A stretch of DNA of 64,000 nucleotides from NCBI RefSeq assembly GCF_050947875.1, contig NC_134568.1, forward strand, positions 207,540,352 to 207,604,351. The letters run 5' to 3'. This document shows positions 1 to 45,100 of this stretch, one piece after another (within the stretch, counting starts at the first letter, position 1; every line of letters begins with the position of its first letter). This stretch comes from Dermacentor variabilis (lineage: Eukaryota > Arthropoda > Arachnida > Ixodida > Ixodidae). Below the pieces are notes generated by a model. That model made no database searches and had not been told where the DNA came from. It worked only from the letters and a program-made list of their open reading frames with translations. The translations under genes and the position numbers were made by a program.

Positions 1-1501
1 GGACTTTGAAAGTGCCCGTGTGACTGGGGTAGTATAAGATAACTTGTGCACTCTGTATTTCATTACGTTAGTATTTCAATTTTTTTGCCATTGTGCACAT
101 AAGCTGTCCCACTGCCGCACAGCCGAGCATTAATTGCCAGTTTCTGCCACCAGCTTAGAGTCTGGCTGGGGATTCTGTGCATGTCCAAAGGTCACACAAG
201 ATGGTTCTATGGCATCACTACATCTGGTTCACGGCACCACCTCACCCAGCCAGTGCCGAATGAACTGTCATAATATTCCCAAGTGATGTGGCAAGTTACA
301 CAAGCAAGATGAAGCAAGACATGTAACCCACGGAACATGGATGATAGCACAGAGAATGAAGGATGATTTGTTTTCTCATTTTTTGATCATTCAGACATCT
401 TGCTGATTTTCCATGCTTGGATAACAAGCGTGAGCTGACACTGAGTTAGGCTGAATGCGCCGACACTGCTGTACGAAGCAGTACTAGAAAATAAATCATT
501 TTGAAAGCTTTGCCAAGCAAATTATTGCTTGCTTGTGATCATGATGCATAATTATACACCATAAAAGTGTTAGAAAGCTGAGATAAAACAGCAGCAGCAA
601 CCAAGATGCAAGTATAAAAGTGCCTTTCCATGAAAATGTCCAGTTTTTAGGTTTTGTTAGCATTATTAGGCTTGGGCATACAATTAATACAATGCAATCA
701 TGTGCAACCAATGAAATCACTATAACTCTAGAAACTGAAAATTTCCATACTTCAGTGCCTTCAATTCAACACACGAGAGCTGGCCACCACACAACTCACT
801 CAGACAGGTAGATACAGCTGCTTGCTATTTGATGCATCTTCAGCCAATTTAGTATTCACCCATCACCCCATTCTCCCCTAAAAGCCAAACAAGCAAAGGA
901 AAAAGAAAGGAGACTTATCTGTCGTATTAGCATCTGTTAGCAGAATACTCAAGTAAAATTTTTCTTGTGTCGCAACGTGTACGGTTTTTGACATCTCATG
1001 CCCAGTTTTTTGTGCACATTTCATGTAATTATCTTGCCATATTTATAGTTTGCAATTAAAGAAACTGTCTATCTTTGCCCACTTTATCCCTAAGGATATA
1101 CATATTCGTTCTTCATAGAAATGGTATGAAATGTGAATATTCAGTACATTCAAATTTGAAGTTCTTTAAAACTACAGCTAGTATACACACATTCCAGGTG
1201 CTTAAAGGACAGTAAATCGAGAGCAAAGTAAGACACTGCAGAATAATTATTGCAAAAAGGGGGTTTGTTGCTGTGTGCTGAAACAAGATGTGCAAGGGCT
1301 ACATTAAAACAATTTACACCTATAGAAAGCGCAAGAAAATCTTTTCCCGATTCAAGTTTCGTAACATTGTTTCTAATAATACACAAAGAATATATCTGAA
1401 GAACATGTCCCATTAATTAGGAACATTGTGTGTATGGCAATACGCACACTGTATAAATTCCTAGCACAAAAACAAAACAAGAAAGAGGACTCTCCACTCA
1501 C
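1..1501. other. VPS9D1 intron downstream of exon 8, no exon recognised
   Basis: This AT-rich sequence lies 3' (on the minus strand) of the last VPS9D1 exon I can place. The next exons of the family encode a conserved helical region and then the VPS9 domain. I read all three minus-strand frames for such a continuation and found none flanked by plausible splice sites, so the gene probably continues off the left edge. Confidence 0.5.
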
Positions 1502-35296
<33,795 letters not shown>

Positions 35297-35935
35297 TTTT
35301 GATAGTCCATCTACTTGCACGCGTAGTTTCGCTATGCACGTTTGAAGTGAGGCAAAATTGCGCAGCCGTGCATAAACCGCCCTGCGACGCCCAGCGGCTG
35401 CGTTCGAGTGATGCGAAATGCAGGAAGCGCCAGTCCAAAGGCCAGGAACTAAAGCTGCTAAAGCAACCAGGTGTTTCCATGTAATAGGCAGCAGCTGCAA
35501 CAATAGTACGACGCCCGATCGTCTGGCGCACGCGGAGACACGGAGACACCGCCTACTCGCGACTATCTACAAGCAAAATCGCAAAATGTTGTGTGACGTC
35601 ACAAGGGCAGAAACTAGGGGTCATACAGAAACCGCAGAAACCACGGTAACGGAGCGCACACCACACTGCCTTTTCGCCAGACGTCGCTAGCGGAAGCCTG
35701 CTGGCATGGCTCGATGAAACGCACCTCATCGAGCGTCCGTGCTGCTGGCTTGCAGTTTACATCGAAAACAGAGAACTGGAGAACTCTAGAATAGCACACT
35801 CCCTTAGAGACCATCTACAAAATGGGAATGCACGAACATGACGATCGAAGAACTATAACGTGTTCAGAGGCATTTGCAATGCTGGACTGCAGCGCTCTTG
35901 GCGACGCGCGAAGCAACGAATCGCCCACAGCATAA
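35297..35935. promoter_or_regulatory. Shared bidirectional promoter region of VPS9D1 and ACIN1
   Basis: About 640 bp between divergent start codons. It is clearly richer in CpG than the introns on both sides (for example GTCTGGCGCACGCGGAG, CGACGCGCGAAGCAACGAATC) and has no TATA box at an obvious position for either gene, as expected for housekeeping divergent promoters. It contains a perfect CRE palindrome (35594-35601) and a short hairpin GCTCGATGA...TCATCGAGC near 35709-35735. The 5' UTRs of both genes must lie here; I cannot place the start sites. Confidence 0.65.
35594..35601. promoter_or_regulatory. Consensus CRE/ATF site TGACGTCA
   Basis: An exact 8-bp cAMP-response-element palindrome roughly midway between the two starts. 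CREB/ATF binding is inferred from the motif alone. Confidence 0.55.
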
Positions 35936-36133
35936 ATGAGCTCTGGACCACACCTCGGTGGGGCTATGGTGGGGCCAAGGCAGCAACAGCGAAATATGGC
36001 GGATAAATCGGAAGCTGGACTTGATAGCAAAGCTCTACATTCGTTACGCGTCGTCGACCTCAGATCTGCACTTGAGAAACGAGGACTACCGAAAAGTGGG
36101 AGCAAGAAGGAACTCGTTGAGCGACTGAAGCTG
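35936..36133 (+). CDS. ACIN1: ACIN1 exon 1 (SAP domain)
   Basis: Ends CTG|GTAAGC in phase 0. Three in-frame ATGs are possible: 35936 (weak context), 35966 (CTATGG) and 35996 (AAATATGG). I favour 35996, giving MADKSEAGLDSKALHSLRVV and so on, because conservation begins there; the extra 20 codons read as low-complexity. The SAP motif (helix-G-L-P-x-S-G-x-K-x-x-L-V-x-R-L) is complete. Confidence 0.88.
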
Positions 36134-39100
36134 GTAAGCAGTGCGGTCTCAGTCGGTGAAGCTGGCTCTCATGCGCGCAAGAACCTGTGTTAATACGGAG
36201 GTTCGGCCGACGAAAGCAACATCGTTGCTACGAGTGACCAAACGCGCGGCAGTGTCTCGCTGCTGTCCTTACTGCGTTTGTGCTGGCATTCAACTGTGTG
36301 CAACTTTCACCAGAATACCATCAACGAGAAGCACGTGCAGCAAGCCTCTGTAAACAAATACACAGCGCCTCTTCACAACATAACGCGGTTTAGTTTTTGC
36401 TATGCGAGTGCGCACGCACTTGAGGCTCCACTGTCAGGCGAAGATGGGAAGTACGTGGGTATGGTTTCTTATAAGTCGTAGGTTTGGAGGTATACCCAAA
36501 AGCACTTAGATATTTGTAATGAATTATTTAGCCTTTCGTTGCATGGGTCAGCTGCCTTAACACCTGGCTACCTTGTAGGGGGGGACAGTGTATGCTGTAT
36601 TTTTGGGTGTTAGTGGAAGAAAGCTAAATGTGCGCATACATGGTATATACAAATTAAACGTACGCATTTTTTTTTTTTCACAGCAACTTAAGATAGAGAA
36701 ACTGCACGAGGAGTCTGTGAAAGCTGAAGGTGAGTTGTATGTGCACAACCAACATAACTCTACTTGATGACTTGAACCAACGCATTTCAACACGTATTTC
36801 TCTTCCAGATCGTGTGCCCAACCTTGACGTAAGTGCCTTTTTTTTTTTTTTACATTGCAACGGAACGAGAATTGTGTCGTACTTTTCTTTGGTAGAAATA
36901 GACAGCAGAAAGAGCAGTGGCAGATATAACCCAGAAAACGCCTAAAAACTTTAAAGCTGTAATATATGTAGAGCAACAGTTAACCCAGTGTACACAGCTT
37001 TCAGTGATGGTTGTCACTGATGCCATGGTGGGGTATTTCTGGCACAGTGAAAAGCTAAATTCTAATGCGATCAGCTTATCGCCAGCAGTGCTCCAGTATA
37101 TTGTCCATTACGTCATACCCAGTTAAGTGTAGAAGTGAACATTAGCTATAGCAATATTTTATTAATGGCAACCTCTTGCAAAAAGAGCACAAGACCTACT
37201 TTAGCATCCTGTTAACATTGAAGTGTGTCATAAAATTGCATGCCAGTGTTTAAGTGTGCCATACGACCAATAACTAGTTTATACCAATACATACGAGAAA
37301 TTCTGTGAGTAGGCTTCCTTGCATGGTTGCAGTGCCACCAAGACAGAAATAATACTGATCTTCTAGCCAGGTACGTACATGCTAGGTACAAGACGGGAAG
37401 TAAAGCACACATTGGCTGCTTTCTTCTTACCTCTAGCACCACAAGCTCCAACATATTGGCGACGGTGGTCATGTGGAGAAGCCTGCTAACAGGATTCCAC
37501 ATTTGTCTATTGCTTTAATTGTTGATCTTTTAGTTCTTATATTGCATGTTTATTTTTTGCTGGCACATTTTGCAGCTCCAAGATGAACTGACTGGACAGA
37601 ATGACTTTGTCAGGCAGTACTTGGCAGCCCAACAACAAACGTATGCAATGCAACTTAAAGAGCGCAGACTGGCTGAGATGCGTAAGTAGATAATTCAATG
37701 TTTCATTGGTTGCACCTAACTGCATGAGGAGTGAGCTTACTTTTGCTTTATCAGTAGTAAGACTAAGCTTGCACCTCATGAAAGTTTAGTAATAGGTAAA
37801 TCACGTTGCTCTGCCTTTAGTATTGTGCACCACAAAATATAACCTGCATCTGTATGGCGTTTCGGCTAACTTCTGCAAAGACTTAAAAAACTCATCTGTT
37901 TGCTACAATGCAACCAACTTAGCACTGTACACTGTCCTTTTGAGCAGCTAAAAGTTTAAAATTTAGTTTAAAATTTTTCCAGGCTGCAAAGAAAGTGCAT
38001 GAGACTTGAAAAAGTACTACATAACTAGGGACCTACATGCAGCGACATTAGTGCACTCAAGCATGGTACCTACGAATTATTGATGCTGCATGCAGACCAA
38101 ACACAGAAGTTCTTTAGAAATGGTGATGGATTGAAGACAATGGTCTTGGCTTCCACTGTTGAAGCAGTAAAGCAAATGAAGCCATGGGATATAAGATTAA
38201 TAGCTCGTGCCAATTCATGAAGCTCTGCCAGTGTTTTTATTGTCGATCGATTGTGTAAAGGGTGAGGAGGTTTTGGCACTGTATGGTGATGCATCAGAGA
38301 CAGTGGGTGTGACCATTGCGTCTAAATTTTGCTCACGGCATCAATAATTTGTTGGTAGCATGTTTAAGGACACTTATGTCACTTCGCAGAATCGGCCAGT
38401 CACATGGTACTTTTCAAAACCTCGCACACTTTCTTTGCAGCCCAAAAAAATTAAAATCAGAGCAGCTATCTTCACGGAAATTATCTGGATATTTCTCTAT
38501 GGGCTATGCAACGTTTCCATTGAAGATTTTGCATTTAAAGCAATTCTTTAACACTTTCATGGACAGCAAGATTTATCAGTCTCACTTTTCTTGGCAACCT
38601 GACTGCACAGTATCAACTTTTCTGTGCAACTACGTATACGAACCTCCCGACTTTTTCTTGCACTTGATTGCATACTTATAGAAAAGAAAGAATGGTTACT
38701 GCAATTGTTTACTGCATTTTGCATTTCCGCATGTTTCGTCATTATTTCTGTCTTCCTTCAGGTCACCACAATGGTAAACGGTGACTCTTTTGAGAAAGAC
38801 GTCTTTGTTGTACTAGAGCAAATGTATATAAAGCTGAAGCCCAATTTCTGCCACATTTATTTACTGAAAATACTTAAAAGCATGTTTCCATGACAGCTTT
38901 CTGCTTTTATGATTTGAATTTGCCATACTCCATATGTTGGAGTAATAAATTATCTAATTATTAGCATCACACACATCATGCGCTATCTATGATAAATGAA
39001 GCATTTGTTTTCCGAAAACTGTTGTGATAATGGACAGACTTGAAAGACAATGCTGGTATAAAGTTGGTCTTTAAGTAAACAGAACGAAAACATGCAACAC

Positions 39101-42100
39101 ATGCCCATGCTTCTTGTAAAGTCTGCTAGTGTACCTAGGGTACTTCCAATTGTTTTACAGGCAGTCATAAGTAGGTAGAAACAAGCAACAAAGGCATGTA
39201 ATGCTCTCCTTGATGAAGTTGGCCTATGTGGACAATGGGACATATTGACACGTGTACTTGTATATCTTTTTCGAGTGACCGCTTTTCACCGTCTAACAAA
39301 TCTTATCGATCAGTGCGGGGCGCGCCTGCATGTATCGGAAGTTTCTTGAATGTTCTTTCTGCTGTCTGTTGTCACACAAGCTGATTGCATGTGCGACATA
39401 AAACTTTCTGGAAGACACGCAGGCACAAGCAATTAATCTGGAACTTTCGATGGCTCGTGTAAAAAAGCTGATCAGATTTTCACCGATCACCGACTGTGTT
39501 CGCCCCTGTCACCATTCTTTGAATGCAGCCTGTTTTTGAGTGCACATGTTCGCCCAATAAATCGCTAGTTTCGTCATTCCCAGTTTTGCTGCTTTCTTCA
39601 TCGTCACTACTACGTGACATCTGGTGGAGATGCTTTGAGTTCATGTACCGGACGCCCCCACAAAGCCGTGACCCAAGCTTGAATGTAGAAGACAACAGCG
39701 AGGTAGCCGCAGACTGCAAGGACTGCCCCCAGAGCACGGACTTTTGCCTGAGATGACAAGGAAGATCGTCACTAAGTCAACCCCAATGGCAGCCCCAGCA
39801 TCCCCATCATCCCCCATCATGCTGCAGCAGCCCGGGGAGCCACCGACCTTCCGTGGATTATCATTTGAAGACCCAGATAACTGGCTGGAAACATATGAAA
39901 GGGTCACTGCATTCAACAACTGGAACTACCAACGACAAGCTCCAGCAAGTGTACTTCGCCTTAAAAGACGCCACCAGGACATGGTTTGAGAACCGGGAAT
40001 CAACCCTGACTACATGGGACCTGTTCTGCAACGGCTTCCTGCAGACGTTCACAAGCCTCCTGCAGAAAGAGCTAGCCCAAGCTATCCTGGAAACCTGCAT
40101 GCAGCTGCCGAATGAGAACATAGCGATCTTTACAGAGGAGATGACTCGCCTCTTTCGACACGCCGACCAAGACATGCCAGAAGAGAAAAAAAAAGTTCAC
40201 TTCTTGATGCACGGTTTGAAGCAAGAGCTGTAATGCAAAAGGATAGAAACTTGGGGGGAGTTGGTACGGTAACATGATCTTGGATTGTAGTGCGAAGTGA
40301 CACAGACAGAGACCTGTTTTTTTTGTAGTCTCTGTCCATGTCACTTCACACTACAATCCAAGATGAAGCAAGAGCTTTTCGCCGGATTGATATGCAACCT
40401 GCTTAAGACTGTTGCCGAATTTATTTCCGAGGCCACAACAATTGAGAAGACGCTCGATATGCGGACAGAGCAATATAATCGCAGACTGCTGACCGCAAAC
40501 CACACCGACGCACAAGCACTCGGCAGCGATGACCTGCGGGAGACCATCAGAGCGGTCATTGGTGAGGAACTGCCTCAAGTGGCCTCACTCGCCGACAACG
40601 TCAAAGAAGAGGTTCAGCGATCGCTTGGAGTCCCTGAGGTGCAACCGCAATCACCGCAGCCCCAGCCAGAAGCGATGACCTACACCACTGTCGCCTGCCG
40701 TCAAGGTCCCCCTCCGCAATTGCGCCAGGGCCCTGTAACAACGCAATTCTGTCATCTACCGCCGCCAGCGTGCCCACCCGTCGCCCAGCACAGCTATGCA
40801 AAGAAGACTGACATTTGGCGTGTTCTCGACCACCATCCACATGTACCGCCGATGCCCCTATCGTGACTTGGGACTGTGAAGGTTCTGTGTCAATGCGCCA
40901 CATCCACACCTTGGGGAGCGCCTTGTGATATCGCCGAATACATCGCCGCTACTCAGTGGAGCCCTCGACGACCATCCCGTTCGCTGTCACCAGGCCGCTA
41001 CCTGTCGCCGCACCACCGTCCATACACTGGCCCAGCCCGGGGCTGATCCGTCAGCCCATATCTGGAAAACTAAAAGCAGCAACCGATGAAGGTGCAGTTG
41101 CTGTTCGTCGAACTGACGAAGATCCTGCGCCGCCGCCAAAGACTACCTAGACGACATAAAAACGACACGCCGCCATCCCGACAAAGCCTGGAAGCAAAGA
41201 ATGCACCGATCAAAGACCTGACGACGCGACGTACCAGCCACACATCAACACAACGTAGCTGTGATCCACGCCAAGACCTAACTGCAACGCAAGACAAAGA
41301 ACAACTGACCTCGACGTGCTTGTCGACGGCCATGCAGTCACTGCCTTAGTGGACACAGGAGCCGACTACTCCGTCATCAGTGGATTGTTCGCCGCCAAGT
41401 TGAAGAAACTCAAGACTGCACGAGACGGCCCTCAAATTCGGACAGCTGGAGGACACCTCGTAACGCCGATGAGAATCTACACGGCAAGAATTACAGTTCA
41501 TGACCGGACCTACCCTGCAACGCTCGTTGTCCTTCAAAAGTGCTCGTGAGACGTAATTCTCGGCATGGACTTCCTGAACCAACACGGCGCCATCATCGAC
41601 CTGACGTCGAAGTCGATAATGCTGTCCACGAACAAAGCAATGCTGATGGAGAGGCCTTACAGTCAGCGTGCCTTAAGTGTACTTGAGGACCAAGTCAACA
41701 TCCCGCCTCGCTCCAGCATCATCATTTCAATTGGCAGACATAGAAGGCGTCATCGAAGGCGGCCGTCTTCTGCTCGACCGTGAAATTTGCGTCGCACAAG
41801 GGATCGCTCAACTGCACGGTTGAGCAAAAGTGAAAGTGATGCTGACAAACTTCAGCCAGGAGTTCAAGCACATCAACAAGGGCATGACAATCGCATACAT
41901 CGAGGAAATTGTGAAAACCAGCAATGCATTTGTCCTCTCGGATTCTGCCGCATCTACCCCGACGACCATAGTTCTCAAACCAGATTTTGACATTAATCCA
42001 AGTCTCCCCCTGAGTGAACAGCAACAGCTCCGAAGTCTTTTGCGATGATACAAATACTGCTTTTCGACATCATCGAGGATTGGACAAACACCAATTGCAA

Positions 42101-45100
42101 AGCATCACGTAATAACAAGAGTGCGCTCGACCACTCCACCAGAGCCCTTATCGAGTTTTGATGCAAGAACGCAAAGCTGTTAGGCAACAAGTCGATGAAA
42201 TGCTGCATGACGACATCATCCAGCTGTCGAAAAGCCCATGGGCATCTCCTGTAGTCTTGGCGAAGAAAAAGGACAGAATCCTACATTTCTGCGTCGATTA
42301 TCGTCGACTGAACAATATCATGAAGAAGGACGCATACCCCCGCCCACCAATAGGCGACGCATTGAACTGGCTCTGCAATGCTAAGTACTTCTCGTCAATG
42401 GACCTCTAGCCTGGCTACTGGGAAATAGAAGTCGACGAGAGAGATCACGAAAAGACCGCCTTCATCACGCAAAACGGCCTCCGAGTTCAAGGCTATGCCA
42501 TTTGGACTGTGCTCGGCACCTGCAACATTCCAGTGTGTGATGCACACGGTTTTAGCAGGATTAAAGTGGCAGACCTGTCTTGTTAACTTGGAGGACGTCG
42601 TCGTCTTCACCGGAAATTTCGACGATCACCTCAGGCGGCTTTTGACAGTACTAGAGGCCATAAAGTCATCAGGGCTTACTCTCAAGCCGGAAAAGTGCCG
42701 TTTCGGTTACAATGAGCTTCTGTTCCTAGGAAATCTGGAGTCTGCCCTGACCTGCAGAAGACAGCTGCCATCCCAAAGTTCCTGCAGCCCATCGACAAGA
42801 AGGCAGTGGGTAGATTGCTTGCCATCTGTGCCTACAGATGCTTTGTCAAGGACTTTTCATGCATCGCTGAGCTGCTGCCACATTCAACTAAATGTGATGT
42901 CGAATTCAAGTGGGAAACGCCGCAGGCCAACGCATTTCAAGAACTCAAACGACACTTGCAATTGCCGCCGTTCTTGCGCACTTCGATGAGGACGCCAATA
43001 CTGAAATCCATAGTGACGCCAGTAACCTAGGCCCCGGTACCGTCCCAGTCCAGAGGAAAGACAGGCTTGAACGGGTGATAGCTTACGCTAGCCGGTCGCT
43101 GTCAAAAGCAAAAGGCAATTATTCTACGACTGAAAAAGAATGCCTCACCATTATTTGGGCTACAGCAAAATTCTGCCCTTACCTATATGGCAGGCCATCC
43201 AAAGTCGTCAGTGACTATCATGCATTGTGTTGGCTAGCGAATTTAAAGGACTCTTCAGGACGGCTGGCGCGGTGGAGCCTCAGACTGCAAGAATATGTCA
43301 TCACTGTAATCTACAAGTCCGGACGAAAACACTCTGATGCCGACTGCCTATCACGTGCTTCCATTGACCCGCCACTGCAAGACGACGAGGATGACAACAC
43401 CTTCCTTGGAATAAGCGCGGAAGACTTCACTGAACAGCAACGAGCAGACCTGGAGCTAAAAAGCCTCATCGAGTATTTGGAAGCGAACACCGATGTTGTC
43501 CCTAGGGCATTTAAGCGAGGATTGTCTTCATTCTGGCTTCAAAACAACCTACTCGTAAAGAGCTTCTCGCCAGTCCGCGCCAACTACCTTCTTGTTGTTC
43601 TCTTAGCGGTGTGTCCAGAAGTACTGCATGCCCTACATGACGATCCGACCGCTGAACACCTCGGATTCTCCCGGATGCTTTCGAGGATACAGGAAAAGTA
43701 TTACTGGCTGCGCCTGATTGCTGACGTTCCCCATTACGTCGAGACATGAGAGACTGTCAGTGACGCAAGACACCACCGACAAGGCCAGCGGGATTACTAC
43801 AACCGATCGAGCCTCCTTGCTGACCATTTCAGCAGATCGGGATGGACTTGTTGGGAGCCTTTCCAACGTCAACATCCGGAAATAAGTGGATTGTCGTGGC
43901 CGACGGACTACTTCACCCACTTCACTGAAATGAAAGCTCTGCCGAAAGTTAGCGCAGCTGAAGTGGCTAAATTCTTCGTCGAGTACATCTGCTGCAACAT
44001 GGTGCCCCAGAAGTCCTAATCACTGACAGAGGAACGGCCTTAACAGTGAAGCTCACCCAAGCCATCTGCAGTAAAGCCAAACAAGCCACAGGAGGACAAC
44101 TGCCGGCCACTCGCAGACAAACGGTCCTACGGAGCGCCTGAATAAGACCCTCACCGATAAGCTAGCAATGTACATCGACGTCGAAGACATGACCTGGGAT
44201 GCCGTCCTGCCGTAATTAATGTTCGCTCACAACACGGCGGTGCAAGAAACAACACAGATCCCACCATTCAAGCAGGTTTACAGCAGGAACTTGACGTCGC
44301 CACCTATCTCCAGCTCGCCCGCCTGCAGAGGAGGGACAGCCGGCACTACGTCGAGTACGAGCCTGGCGACAGTGTTTCAGTTTGAACTCCAATACGCTGA
44401 CGAGGGCTTAGCAAGAGGCTTTTACGCCACTATTTTGGACCCTACAAGATCATCTGATGCATTGGCGCACTATGAGGTTGTGCCAGACGGCATTTCGCTA
44501 TCACAGCGGCACCACTCATGACCTGAAATAGTACATGTTGTGCGACTTAAGCCGTTCTACCAGCGCTAATGAACTTTGAGACATTGCATAGCTCAACCTT
44601 GTTTCTTTGTTGTTTTGTTACTGTTCAATAAGTGCCCCCCCCCCCCCTTTTTTTGCACTCCTGTCATGTTTGTAGCATCGGGACGATGCTGCTTGAGAAT
44701 GCAATGCTTTTCTCCTGTACGTATTGCTTGTGAACAATACCTGACAAGGAACATAATTGTAACGCCTCAGATAGAGAATGATGCAGTCATTTGTTAATGA
44801 ATGATCTAAGCTCATAGTAAAAAAATACTCCCTAGTTGTTCAAGCGGACAATGCAAGACTAGGGAATTTCATGACTATGTCTTGGCCAATCACAATTATC
44901 GAATCATTCGCAAATTCCCACCCATGATGTTGCACCGTTCCACTGCACTCTGCCTCCAATGTTGCGTGATTGCTCCCGCATACGAGGCAACCACGTGGCA
45001 GTCTGGGAAACCGAAGTCGACGCAGTTCCCACAGAAATCCTCAACGTTAGCCCTTTGCAATTAGTGGGCTCTCCGCAACTGTCAGGTTGTCAGGGCCCTC

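Larger units (their letters stand above)
39245..44697 (+). mobile_element. Gypsy/Ty3 LTR retrotransposon, decayed, lacking its 3' LTR
   Basis: The order LTR - primer site - gag - protease - reverse transcriptase - RNase H - integrase is that of Ty3/Gypsy elements. Every domain is recognisable, but frames change repeatedly. After the integrase end (VRLKPFYQR then stop, near 44570), about 120 bp of 3' non-coding sequence follow, including the hairpin GCATCGGGACGATGC at 44677-44691. The expected purine tract and 3' LTR are missing. A short foreign sequence interrupts gag. Confidence 0.85.

Noticed and set aside
35815..36105. Minus-strand 96-codon frame over ACIN1 exon 1
   Set aside because: Antisense shadow of the SAP-domain exon in CpG-rich DNA; no domain and no splice support.
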